From VXYL01 sp965200375 (lineage in GTDB: Bacteria > Pseudomonadota > Gammaproteobacteria > Pseudomonadales > Azotimanducaceae), in contig OZ241353.1 of assembly GCA_965200375.1 (NCBI GenBank), forward strand, positions 1,364,001 to 1,428,000: DNA of 64,000 nucleotides. Direction: 5' to 3'. Below, piece by piece: positions 1-6,695 of the stretch (within the stretch, counting starts at the first letter, position 1; every line of letters starts with the position of its first letter). The notes under the pieces are model-generated. The model saw nothing but the letters and a program-made list of their open reading frames with translations. It had not been told where the DNA came from and made no database searches. A program made the position numbers and the translations under genes.

Positions 1-14
1 AAGAAGATGCAACA

Positions 15-1226
15 GTGTCGCAGTCCCTCGCCGCCAGCCGTAGGCGCATGACGATCCAGGCGCACTCCCTAGATTCCGTCGTGTCGAAACCGCCAATGTC
101 GCCACAGCCATGCGGTCGGCCCGGCCGCGAGCCCGATGCCGGCCGTCTCGCCGAAGGCGCGGGCGGGCCGTGTTCGGAGAGCGTGGACGCCAGTTGCGGC
201 CCGCAAACAGAGGCGCTGGCGGCGGCCGTGCGGCGGGTGCGCGATTCGGATTTCGATTGCGTCCACGCCTCCGCCAGCTGGACCGAGAAGGCCGCGCGCA
301 TGGCAGCCGCGGTTCTGCCGCTCGCCAGGCACGGCATGGCCCGGGACATCCGGCACCGCGGGTTTGCGGAGTGCCGGGCCGCCGTGCGCAGCCTCGCCCA
401 GCCGGCCGAGCGCTATCGGACCATTCTGTCGCGCAAGCACCGCTGCGTGTGGAACCGGATTCCGAAGGCGGCGTCGACGAGCATTCTGGCGGGGATGCTG
501 GCTTCGGATCCGGAGTGCGTGGTGTTCCAGACGACGAGCGCCGAGTTCTACGCGCTTCACCCCGAGGCGCGGGATTGGTTCACGTTTACCGTCGTGAGGC
601 ACCCGTTCGACAGGGCGCTGTCCTTCTGGTCCGAGGTCCACTTCTCTTCCAAGCCCCACAGGTACAGCGTACGGGCCAGCCATCAGAGGCAGAAGCGCGC
701 CGCGATTTTCAAGAGATGCTACGGCTTGGCCGAGACGCTGGATTTCGACTCCTACTGCGCTTGGCTGCGGACGCCCTACGGGGCCGACGCCTACACCGAC
801 AGGCACGTTGCGTCGCAAAGCAAGCCAATTCGGGAGGCGTCCAGAAGCCGAGGCCGTTCGCCCGACTTCATCGGGCGCGTGGAGAACCTGGAAACGGATT
901 GGAGCCGAATCGCCGCGGAGGTCGGCTTCGCTTGCCGGACGTTGCCGATGCTTCATTCGCTGGTCGAATGGGAAGCAGAGCCGCAGGATGTCGAGATCGC
1001 CAGGGCCTCGCGGGCAGCCATGCTGACGAGCCGCAACAAGTCGCTCCTGGCCGATCGCTACGCTGAGGACTTGGAGCTTGGGGGCTACTCGCCGACCAGC
1101 CTGGGCACCATCGTTTCCGCGCCAGCGGTCCGATGCCTCGAAAGGGCCGGAGCATCGGATTCCGCCTCTGGCCGGGGGGCGGTCGGAGCGGGCGGCCGCG
1201 CCGAGCGGCCCGGCGCCGGCCCGTGA
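15..1226 (+). CDS. Sulfotransferase family protein (possibly 5'-incomplete)
   Basis: The protein carries the two hallmark PAPS-binding signatures of carbohydrate-type sulfotransferases. The 5'-phosphosulfate loop is WNRIPKAASTS (about residues 146-157) and the 3'-phosphate motif is VVRHPFDRALSFW (about 193-205). It should transfer sulfate from PAPS to a hydroxyl group. The reading frame is open to the left edge of the window, so the GTG at 15 is only the first visible start and the gene may begin outside. Its TGA overlaps the GTG start of the HprK-like kinase (GTGA, 1223-1226), which implies translational coupling. The first ~80 residues are low-complexity and unlike the family core. The position opposite a lasso-type operon suggests a peptide-tailoring role, for example on Tyr or Ser of the core, but this is inference. 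A role in glycan or lipid sulfation cannot be excluded. Confidence 0.8.
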   Translation: MSQSLAASRRRMTIQAHSLDSVVSKPPMSPQPCGRPGREPDAGRLAEGAGGPCSESVDASCGPQTEALAAAVRRVRDSDFDCVHASASWTEKAARMAAAVLPLARHGMARDIRHRGFAECRAAVRSLAQPAERYRTILSRKHRCVWNRIPKAASTSILAGMLASDPECVVFQTTSAEFYALHPEARDWFTFTVVRHPFDRALSFWSEVHFSSKPHRYSVRASHQRQKRAAIFKRCYGLAETLDFDSYCAWLRTPYGADAYTDRHVASQSKPIREASRSRGRSPDFIGRVENLETDWSRIAAEVGFACRTLPMLHSLVEWEAEPQDVEIARASRAAMLTSRNKSLLADRYAEDLELGGYSPTSLGTIVSAPAVRCLERAGASDSASGRGAVGAGGRAERPGAGP

Positions 1227-2146
1227 CGCTGGACTACGTCGCCTACGGCCTGCGGATCCGCTCGGCCCTGCCGCTGCCCCTGCCTGGCTGGTCCGGCCTG
1301 CGCCGGGGCGAGGCGGATGTCGAGGTGGTCCTCGGCGCCACGCCGATGCGCCTTCCTGCGCCATCCGCCAGACGGGCGAGGTGGGAGACCGCGCCAGGGC
1401 GTTGTCTGGTACGTCTGCCGGGCCAGGCCCGCTGCCTCGTTGCTGGCGGGCACCGCATCGTCCTCGAGCGATGGGGCTGCGCCGGGGACGATGTGGCGCA
1501 TTGGCTGGCCACCTCGGTGCTGGCGGCTCTGCTGCTGCAGCGGGGCATCATGCCTTTGCACTCGAGCGCGATAGCGACTGCCGCCGGCGCGGCGCTGTTT
1601 CTGGGCGAGTCCGGCGCTGGCAAGTCGTCGCTGCTCGGCGCAATGGTCGGAATCGGCTACACCATGATGGCCGACGACGTCACCGGCGTGGTCCTGGAGG
1701 ACGAAGCGCCCATCGCGCTGCCGGGGTTCCCGCGTGTGCGTCTGCCGCAGGACTCCCTCGACAGCCTTGGCTGGGGGGTGGACAAGCCCGCCTTGGACGC
1801 AAAGACGTCCGTTCCTGTCGAGCGGTTTCGGACCGCGCCGCTCAGGATGGCCGCTTGCTACGTCCTGGCCTCGGAAGCCCCGGCCTCCGCTGGGCAAGCC
1901 GGCGGCGTCGATGGCTGCGCCATCATGCCGATTTCGGCGTCGGAGGCGCGCGGGTGGCTGTGGCGGCACACGTACCGGCAGCGACGGATCGGCCCGTTCG
2001 GCCAAGGCGCCACGCACCTGCATGTGGTGTCGAGAATCGCGGCGCATGTGCCCGTGTTCCGCGTCCACCGGCTGGGGAGGCGGCCGGATCTGCCGGCGGC
2101 GGCCAGGAGGGTTGCCGCCCACTTGGCCAGCCGAAGCGGTAGCTAG
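1223..2146 (+). CDS. HPr kinase (HprK)-like P-loop kinase, candidate lasso-peptide tailoring kinase
   Basis: This 307-aa protein matches the C-terminal kinase domain of HprK. It has the Walker A loop GESGAGKSS (about residues 128-136) preceded by a conserved PLHSSAI block, and a downstream MADDVTGV acidic motif typical of HprK catalytic sites. It lacks the N-terminal domain of true HprK, as do the HprK homologues found in lasso clusters, some of which phosphorylate the C-terminal Ser of the peptide (paeninodin type). The GTG at 1223 is preferred because it overlaps the sulfotransferase stop. The upstream ATG at 1133 would create a 94-bp overlap and an arginine-rich tail. The stop codon shares the palindromic CTAG at 2143-2146 with the stop of the convergent membrane gene. 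Substrate assignment is inferred from neighbourhood and from the conserved Ser near the end of both candidate precursors. Confidence 0.8.
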   Translation: MTLDYVAYGLRIRSALPLPLPGWSGLRRGEADVEVVLGATPMRLPAPSARRARWETAPGRCLVRLPGQARCLVAGGHRIVLERWGCAGDDVAHWLATSVLAALLLQRGIMPLHSSAIATAAGAALFLGESGAGKSSLLGAMVGIGYTMMADDVTGVVLEDEAPIALPGFPRVRLPQDSLDSLGWGVDKPALDAKTSVPVERFRTAPLRMAACYVLASEAPASAGQAGGVDGCAIMPISASEARGWLWRHTYRQRRIGPFGQGATHLHVVSRIAAHVPVFRVHRLGRRPDLPAAARRVAAHLASRSGS

Positions 2147-3882
2147 GGAACTAGGGCGGGCGTCCGAAGCACGAAGACGTTGCGCGGGCCGGGCGGACAG
2201 CTCCCTGCCTTCGGACAGTGCTTGAGATACTCCTCGGTGCCGTACAGGAACAGGAAGCGGTTGGTCGGGGTCAGGGTCCTTGCGCCAGGAATCCTGGCGG
2301 CGACGACGAACTCCGCGAACCGGAGATGCTCGGGGCTTCGGACCAAGATGTGATCGGCGAAGTAGAGCCTCTTCAGGGACCGGTCGATTCGCCTGCCCTC
2401 GATCCAGAGCCGGTGGCTGGGGTGGACGCGCGCACCGGCCGCCAGGCGTCGATTGGCGTCGAAGTCGGCGAGCAGCGCCTGTTTGAGCCCAGCCACCTCG
2501 GCGTCGCGATGCAGCCGGCTCATGTGGAGGGCGGACACCACGAATGAAGCGGCTGCCGCCGCTACCAAGGCGGCGGATGCCCCGCGCACCAGCCGCTGCC
2601 GCGGCCAGCCGGGCGGAGCCCACAGCAGCCCCAGCAGCGCGAACAGGGCCAGCGGCATGCCGACCAGGAACATCGCCTCGAAGATGTCGCCGCCGCTCCA
2701 CTGGGGTCCGCCCAGGATGTAGGGCTTGTCGTAGCTGAAGTGCCTGTAGTTCCAGAAAGCGCCGCGCATGCCGATCGCCCAGGCGATGCCTGTCAGCGCG
2801 AGGGGCAGCAACGTCAGCACGGCAGTGCGCTCGCCGCGGCGGGCCAATGCGATCGCGACGGCGACCACTGTCGCCAAGCCAAGGGCGCCCAGCAGCGTCC
2901 AGCCCGGCCACTCGATGTCGAAGCGCGTCAGCACGTACGGCGCCAGCGCCAAGCCGATGCGGTGCAGCTGGTCCGCGGCGAAGTCCAGCCAGTGCCCGTC
3001 GGTCAAGCCGAGCAGGACGGAATTGCGCCGCGCGGACTCGAAGGAGGGCAGATCCCACAGCGCCACCCCGCCTCCCAGCGCGAAGTGCTCCCGCGCCAGG
3101 TTCTGCGCCAGCACCGCCAGCCCGAACAGCAGCGCCAGCGCCCCGAACAGCGCCAGCCGCCGCAGCTCCGCCCAGTCCCTTCCCGCGATCGCCGCCGCCA
3201 CGCCCAGGGCCAGGAACGGCGCGAGCAGCGCGTAGGCGTGCCAGCCCAGCAGCAGCGCGGCAAAGGTCTTGGCCACCAGCTGGCCGAAGCGCGGCGCGCC
3301 GGCCCCGCCGCGGCGGTGGTAGCGGGCGATGCCGTGGAAGGCGAGCATGGTGGCGAACAGGTCCACGGCGCCTTCGGTGGCCACCAGATCCCAGCTGTAC
3401 AGGACGGCGTACGAGGAGAACGCGGCCAGCGTGGCCGCGAGGGCGAGCCACCGGCGCCTGGTGAGATGGGCCAAGGAGAAGTACGCGAGCACCGCGGCGC
3501 CGGCGCAGAAGGCCAGCATGAGCATGCGCGCCGCCTGCATCTGCCCCCGCAGGTCGCCAGGCTGCGTCAAGGTGGCCAGCTTGATGAGGCCGTGGCCAAG
3601 CGGCGGGAAGCTGTTGTGCGGTGCGTAGACGACTTCGCCGCCGTCTTCCACGATGCGGAAGTGCAAGCCGAGCCAACCGTGTTCCGCCGCGAGGTTCTTG
3701 GCCACCGCCAGGTGATCGAGGCCGATGGGGTCGTACACGCGGAACAGCCGCTCGAACGGGCCGGAATCGATGAAATGGACGCCGGCAGTTGCCAGCGCGG
3801 CCAGCAGCAGCGCCAGCGGCCAGATATGCATGGAGGCGCCACCAGCTTGGCGCGATGCCCGTGGCTTGCGGATCAACGCCAC
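2143..3882 (-). CDS. Polytopic membrane protein, GT-C glycosyltransferase-like (divergent paralogue of the 6.7-12.5 kb array)
   Basis: This 579-aa protein has about ten hydrophobic helices. The first extracytoplasmic loop carries a Y-D-x4-D-HLAVAKNLAAEHGWLG block followed by SFPPLGH. That layout (short N-terminal helix, acidic first loop, aromatic/proline motif, many helices, soluble C-terminal end) resembles GT-C glycosyltransferases, but no family is certain. It shares long identical stretches with the three tandem proteins at 6696-12473 (for example NLAREHFALGGGVALWDLPSFESARR), but is more diverged and lies on the other strand. It starts 31 bp after the stop of precursor A1, so they probably form one transcript. 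The start used is GTG 3882; ATG 3831 gives an N-terminus closer to the paralogues. The function could be peptide or lipid glycosylation, or immunity. Confidence 0.7.
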   Translation of the reverse strand: MALIRKPRASRQAGGASMHIWPLALLLAALATAGVHFIDSGPFERLFRVYDPIGLDHLAVAKNLAAEHGWLGLHFRIVEDGGEVVYAPHNSFPPLGHGLIKLATLTQPGDLRGQMQAARMLMLAFCAGAAVLAYFSLAHLTRRRWLALAATLAAFSSYAVLYSWDLVATEGAVDLFATMLAFHGIARYHRRGGAGAPRFGQLVAKTFAALLLGWHAYALLAPFLALGVAAAIAGRDWAELRRLALFGALALLFGLAVLAQNLAREHFALGGGVALWDLPSFESARRNSVLLGLTDGHWLDFAADQLHRIGLALAPYVLTRFDIEWPGWTLLGALGLATVVAVAIALARRGERTAVLTLLPLALTGIAWAIGMRGAFWNYRHFSYDKPYILGGPQWSGGDIFEAMFLVGMPLALFALLGLLWAPPGWPRQRLVRGASAALVAAAAASFVVSALHMSRLHRDAEVAGLKQALLADFDANRRLAAGARVHPSHRLWIEGRRIDRSLKRLYFADHILVRSPEHLRFAEFVVAARIPGARTLTPTNRFLFLYGTEEYLKHCPKAGSCPPGPRNVFVLRTPALVP

Positions 3883-3907
3883 CCGAAGCTAACCGCGGCG
3901 CCGCGGT

Positions 3908-4062
3908 CCGCGTCAGTTGGAAACCCTATACGTTGCATCCCCGGTCGCAGGGGTGGTCGGGGTCGCCTCAAGGTTGTCGTGAGCGAACCCCCTTGGGGTC
4001 GTGCCTGCTACCTTCTCCTTCAGGATTACGCGGTACGTGGGCCGCTGCCAGCGCCGGGGCAC
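3908..4062. repeat. Duplicated precursor-gene segment, copy 1
   Basis: This 155-bp segment matches 6155-6314. Similarity is very high over the leader-coding part and lower over the part coding the core tail. It ends abruptly at a CAC next to a G11 run (4063-4073, plus strand). In the other copy a CAC occurs both at the end of the duplicated segment and again just before its G14 run, about 120 bp further on. Loss of the DNA between the two CACs would explain why this copy has no start codon or ribosome-binding site. Confidence 0.75.
3913..4062 (-). CDS. Lasso-type precursor peptide A1, leader truncated
   Basis: This 49-codon minus-strand frame encodes RRWQRPTYRVILKEKVAG followed by TTPR and a core starting GFAHDNLEATPTTPATG and ending TYRVSN. 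The leader is identical to that of the peptide at 6160-6342 from RRWQ to TTPR. The core keeps G1, A3, H4, D5, N6 and E8, compatible with an eight-residue Gly-Glu ring. W-x2-P-x-Y resembles the Y-x2-P-x-L motif bound by lasso RRE proteins. Compared with the other copy it lacks the first 13 codons. Its frame runs upstream into C11 and then a TAA, leaving only a GTG (4062-4060) as start and no Shine-Dalgarno. It may be a decayed copy, a recombination donor, or translated weakly. It would be missed by ordinary gene callers. Confidence 0.6.
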   Translation of the reverse strand: MPRRWQRPTYRVILKEKVAGTTPRGFAHDNLEATPTTPATGDATYRVSN

Positions 4063-4073
4063 GGGGGGGGGGG
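4063..4073. repeat. Homopolymer G11 (C11 on the minus strand)
   Basis: Eleven consecutive G on the plus strand lie directly upstream of the only available start of precursor A1, on the coding strand as C11. A comparable G14 run lies upstream of precursor A2 (6434-6447). Such tracts can slip during replication and are also prone to sequencing error. Confidence 0.85.
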
Positions 4074-4236
4074 AATTGGTTGCTTACACGCCATCTTTCG
4101 CTACTCCAACGCTATGCACACAGCATACTACCGTCCTCGTGGCTGCGCGGGCGGCTACAGCCGCGACAGCCGCGTGAGGGACTACGTCCAGGAGGCGCGT
4201 CCGCGGATGCCGGAGGAGCCGTTGGTTGACACGGCG

Positions 4237-6078
4237 CTACGCTGCGGGCGAACGGTCTTCGCACGGGCTGTCCCAAAAGTCGAGCAGTCCGATGCCCGCG
4301 ACTAGAAAGGCCCTCAATGGACGGTCGGTCGTCTGGCAGTCGGCCGTCCATGCCTCCAGCGCGGCGAGCGTGCGCGCCCGGCTGACGTAGCGTGTGCGGG
4401 CGAGCGGTCTGCGGCAGGCCCGAATGTCCGACAGGACAATTGGGAGCGCTTCGCATTCGGCCGCGCGCGACGCCGAAAGCAGGGCTGGCGTATGCTTGGT
4501 GTCGGCGCTCAGAACCGCCGCCGGCACGAAGGGGCGGAGAGCTTCTCGCGCCAGCCAGCGGTCTGTTCGACTGCGCCTGAAGAGTTCGGGCGGCACGCCC
4601 AAAGCGAACTCGACAACGCGCCGGTCCGCCATCGGATGCCGATACTCCACTCCGCGAAGGGCGCCGGCAGCGGCTTGCGTCTCGAAGACGAACGCCTGCA
4701 AGTTGTGTTCCAGGATCCGGGCAGAGAAGATCGGGCCTGGCAGGATCAGGCTCCTAAAGGAGATGGGGCGCCCCACCTTCAACGTGTACACGAAGTCTCC
4801 TGCCACCGACCGCGGATGTCGCTTGATCTGGCGTCTCCACCAGATACTGGAGGCCGCGTACAAGCCGAGCGCCGCTCGCTTGAGAGCCCCCATCCCGAGG
4901 CTGCGGGTGCGACGCAGCAACTCCCCCCAACGCAAGGTGAACAGCAGCTGGGACTCGAGCCAGAAGCCGCTGGACGTCGAGAACTCATCGCCCAATTGTC
5001 CAGTTAGAAGCACACGAACGTGCTGCTCCGCGGCCGAACGTTGCACTGCCACCTCGGAAAACTCGACGCCGTTCCTGGGCCAAGCGCCGTCCCCCCGCAA
5101 AAGCGCCAGGAGATCCTCGCTGCTGGGCGGACAGTGCAGCACCCGCAGATCCTCCTGCCGGGCCACTGCGTCCAGCCATGCGTACTCGGGCTCGTGATCC
5201 CGTGGCAGCGCCTCGGCGCCCCTCGCCGGCAGCCGCGAAAAACCAAGAGGAGGAGGGCGGCCCTGGCGGCGCAGCTGGCGCGCGGCCAGCGCGGCAACCG
5301 CCGAAGAATCCAACCCGCCGCTCAGGTGTACGCCAATCGGTCCGCCCGGCAAACGGTCCCCCACCGCCCGCTCCAGCAGTTCGCCCAGCGCCTGCGCGTA
5401 GTCGTCCGGCGAGGCGAAGCGCACCTGCGGCACCGTCTCAGGCCGCCAATAGCGGGCGGTGTGGATCTTGCCGCCATCGACGGTCAGCGTATGACCGGGG
5501 GCCAAGCGACGGACGGCGCGAAAGACGTGCCTGCCGCGAGGGTCCGCCGCCCACAGGAGCCGCATCGCCACCGCCTCTTCGTCGAGTTCCGCGGAAACGC
5601 CGGAAATCGCCAGCACGGCCTCGACGGAACTGGCGAAGGCAAATCGTCCGGCCGCCTGCGCGTAGTAGAACGGACGAACCCCAAGATGGTCCCTAGCGCA
5701 GAAGAGACGCCCTGCATCCCACACCGCGAAGGCGTAGTCGCCGAAGAGACGCTCCGGGCAGTCCTGCCCCCAACGCCGATAGGCGTACAGCAACAACGCC
5801 GCATCGGTGGTGCTCGCTCGTTCGGCCGGGGCTACGCCGAGCGCGTCGCACAGTGCCAAGCGATCGTCCAGACGAACATTGGCGCACAGTGCGATGCGTC
5901 CCGCAGGGTCGGCAAGGACAGCGGCTTCCGAGTGTCCGACCTGCTGGCGACAGCCTAAGGCAACACCGTCATCGGACCAAGCCGTCTGGTTTGGGCCGTA
6001 TGCCGAGAGCTTGGCCAGCATGCCAGTCAACTCCGGGGCACCGGCTCCGAGCCCTAGAACTCCACAGACTGCGCTCAA
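4237..6078 (-). CDS. Asparagine synthetase-like lasso-peptide cyclase (macrolactam synthetase)
   Basis: This 613-aa protein has the two AsnB domains. The N-terminal class II glutamine amidotransferase-like fold includes TTDAALLLYAYRRWG, FGDYAFAVWD and ARDHLGVRPFYY. The C-terminal synthetase domain has the PP-loop HLSGGLDSSAVAALAAR (about residues 251-267). Lasso cyclases are AsnB homologues that adenylate an Asp/Glu side chain of the core to allow attack by the N-terminal amine. The assignment rests on two small, matching peptide genes on either side and the HprK-like neighbour. The only sensible start is TTG at 6078, giving MSAVCGV, so the Cys that would be the glutaminase nucleophile is residue 5 rather than 2. 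The gene begins 81 bp after precursor A2 ends and is 174 bp upstream of A1. A stand-alone asparagine synthetase is the alternative, but is less likely here. Confidence 0.78.
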   Translation of the reverse strand: MSAVCGVLGLGAGAPELTGMLAKLSAYGPNQTAWSDDGVALGCRQQVGHSEAAVLADPAGRIALCANVRLDDRLALCDALGVAPAERASTTDAALLLYAYRRWGQDCPERLFGDYAFAVWDAGRLFCARDHLGVRPFYYAQAAGRFAFASSVEAVLAISGVSAELDEEAVAMRLLWAADPRGRHVFRAVRRLAPGHTLTVDGGKIHTARYWRPETVPQVRFASPDDYAQALGELLERAVGDRLPGGPIGVHLSGGLDSSAVAALAARQLRRQGRPPPLGFSRLPARGAEALPRDHEPEYAWLDAVARQEDLRVLHCPPSSEDLLALLRGDGAWPRNGVEFSEVAVQRSAAEQHVRVLLTGQLGDEFSTSSGFWLESQLLFTLRWGELLRRTRSLGMGALKRAALGLYAASSIWWRRQIKRHPRSVAGDFVYTLKVGRPISFRSLILPGPIFSARILEHNLQAFVFETQAAAGALRGVEYRHPMADRRVVEFALGVPPELFRRSRTDRWLAREALRPFVPAAVLSADTKHTPALLSASRAAECEALPIVLSDIRACRRPLARTRYVSRARTLAALEAWTADCQTTDRPLRAFLVAGIGLLDFWDSPCEDRSPAA

Positions 6079-6154
6079 CAGCAGACCACATTCATGTGGG
6101 CGTCAAGGCAGTCTTGAAGCCAGCCTTGGCGATGCGGTCAGCAGAAGCTGCAGG

Positions 6155-6314
6155 CCGCGTCAGTTGGAAATCCTATACTGTTGACTCCCGGTCCCCACCA
6201 CTTGCGGGGTCCCCTCAATGTTGTCGTGAGCGCCACCCCTTGGGGTCGTGCCAGCTACCTTCTCCTTTAGGATCACGCGGTACGTAGGCCGCTGCCAGCG
6301 CCGGGGCGGGGCAC
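6155..6314. repeat. Duplicated precursor-gene segment, copy 2
   Basis: This segment matches 3908-4062 and codes for most of precursor A2. It differs by a 4-bp insertion (GGGG) before the terminal CAC and by many substitutions in the part coding the core tail. Confidence 0.75.
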
Positions 6315-6342
6315 TTTCCCGTTGATCGGAATCCTTCCTCAT
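6160..6342 (-). CDS. Lasso-type precursor peptide A2 (60 aa)
   Basis: The ATG at 6342 is preceded by a Shine-Dalgarno GGAGG (6349-6353) with six-base spacing. The peptide has a 35-aa leader (MRKDSDQRESAPPRRWQRPT, then YRVILKEKVAGTTPR) and a predicted 25-aa core beginning GGAHDNIEGTPQVVG and ending QQYRISN. Counting from G36, E43 is core position 8, the standard acceptor for an eight-membered lasso ring, leaving a 17-residue tail. W16-x2-P19-x-Y21 resembles the RRE-binding Y-x2-P-x-L motif. Thr lies at -3 rather than the usual -2 from the cut site. It precedes the cyclase gene on the same strand, as in known lasso operons. The conserved terminal Y-R-I-S-N offers Tyr and Ser as possible sulfation or phosphorylation sites. 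Cleavage and ring sites are inferred. Confidence 0.7.
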   Translation of the reverse strand: MRKDSDQRESAPPRRWQRPTYRVILKEKVAGTTPRGGAHDNIEGTPQVVGTGSQQYRISN

Positions 6343-6348
6343 GGACTG

Positions 6349-6353
6349 CCTCC
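6349..6353 (-). promoter_or_regulatory. Shine-Dalgarno of precursor A2
   Basis: GGAGG on the minus strand, six bases before the ATG at 6342. It decides the start in favour of this ATG over an in-frame GTG 18 bases upstream. This element is absent from the truncated copy A1. Confidence 0.7.
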
Positions 6354-6411
6354 AGTTCACCTCTCCCGCACGGGGGGGCGCACCATACACGCGCCGCCCA
6401 TGGCGAGTCCA

Positions 6412-6417
6412 GTTATA
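6412..6417 (-). promoter_or_regulatory. Possible -10 element of the A2-cyclase operon
   Basis: TATAAC on the minus strand, about 70 bp upstream of the precursor start in otherwise very GC-rich DNA. The position where a -35 would sit falls in the C14 run (6434-6447), so spacer length and strength could change with tract length. No good -35 hexamer is visible. Confidence 0.35.
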
Positions 6418-6433
6418 CGACCCCCGATCCCAC

Positions 6434-6447
6434 GGGGGGGGGGGGGG
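6434..6447. repeat. Homopolymer G14 (C14 on the minus strand)
   Basis: Fourteen consecutive G on the plus strand, 16 bp upstream of the TATAAC of the precursor A2 promoter region. It is the counterpart of the G11 run at 4063-4073. It is a candidate phase-variable tract; sequencing length error is possible. Confidence 0.85.
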
Positions 6448-6532
6448 CTTGCGCTCACTGCACGCCACCTTTGTACTCCACTATGCGTAGCGTAACCCAC
6501 CATCCACCGATCTCCAAGCCTGTGTAGGGGAT

Positions 6533-6548
6533 CGAACGTATACGTTCG
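6533..6548. promoter_or_regulatory. Perfect 16-bp palindrome, candidate operator
   Basis: CGAACGTATACGTTCG is a perfect inverted repeat in the divergent gap between the precursor/cyclase operon (minus) and the tandem membrane-protein array (plus). Its placement suits a dimeric regulator controlling both directions. No regulator gene is visible nearby, and the remainder of the gap (6469-6695) holds no gene. Confidence 0.5.
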
Positions 6549-6572
6549 CACACGGCGGCTCAGGTGGCAACC

Positions 6573-6616
6573 GTGTCGGTAGCGCTGTAGCGCTGTGTCG
6601 GTAGCGCGGTAGTGCC
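6573..6616. repeat. Two imperfect 22-bp tandem repeats
   Basis: Two adjacent 22-bp units both start GTGTCGGTAGCGC. They lie just upstream of the first tandem membrane-protein repeat unit. No function can be assigned. Confidence 0.6.
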
Positions 6617-6695
6617 GTAGCGCCGGCAGGAACGGCGAGCGGCGGCCGCCCGTGGTACCGTTCCGCGCCAACCGTGGTCCGCTGCGACGCGCCCG

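Noticed and set aside
4237..6078. Housekeeping asparagine synthetase
   Set aside because: Flanking matched peptide genes, TTG start with displaced Cys, and neighbouring HprK-like kinase point to a RiPP cyclase. Certainty is moderate.
6573..6616. CRISPR-like repeats
   Set aside because: Only two adjacent units without spacers. No array and no cas genes anywhere in the window.
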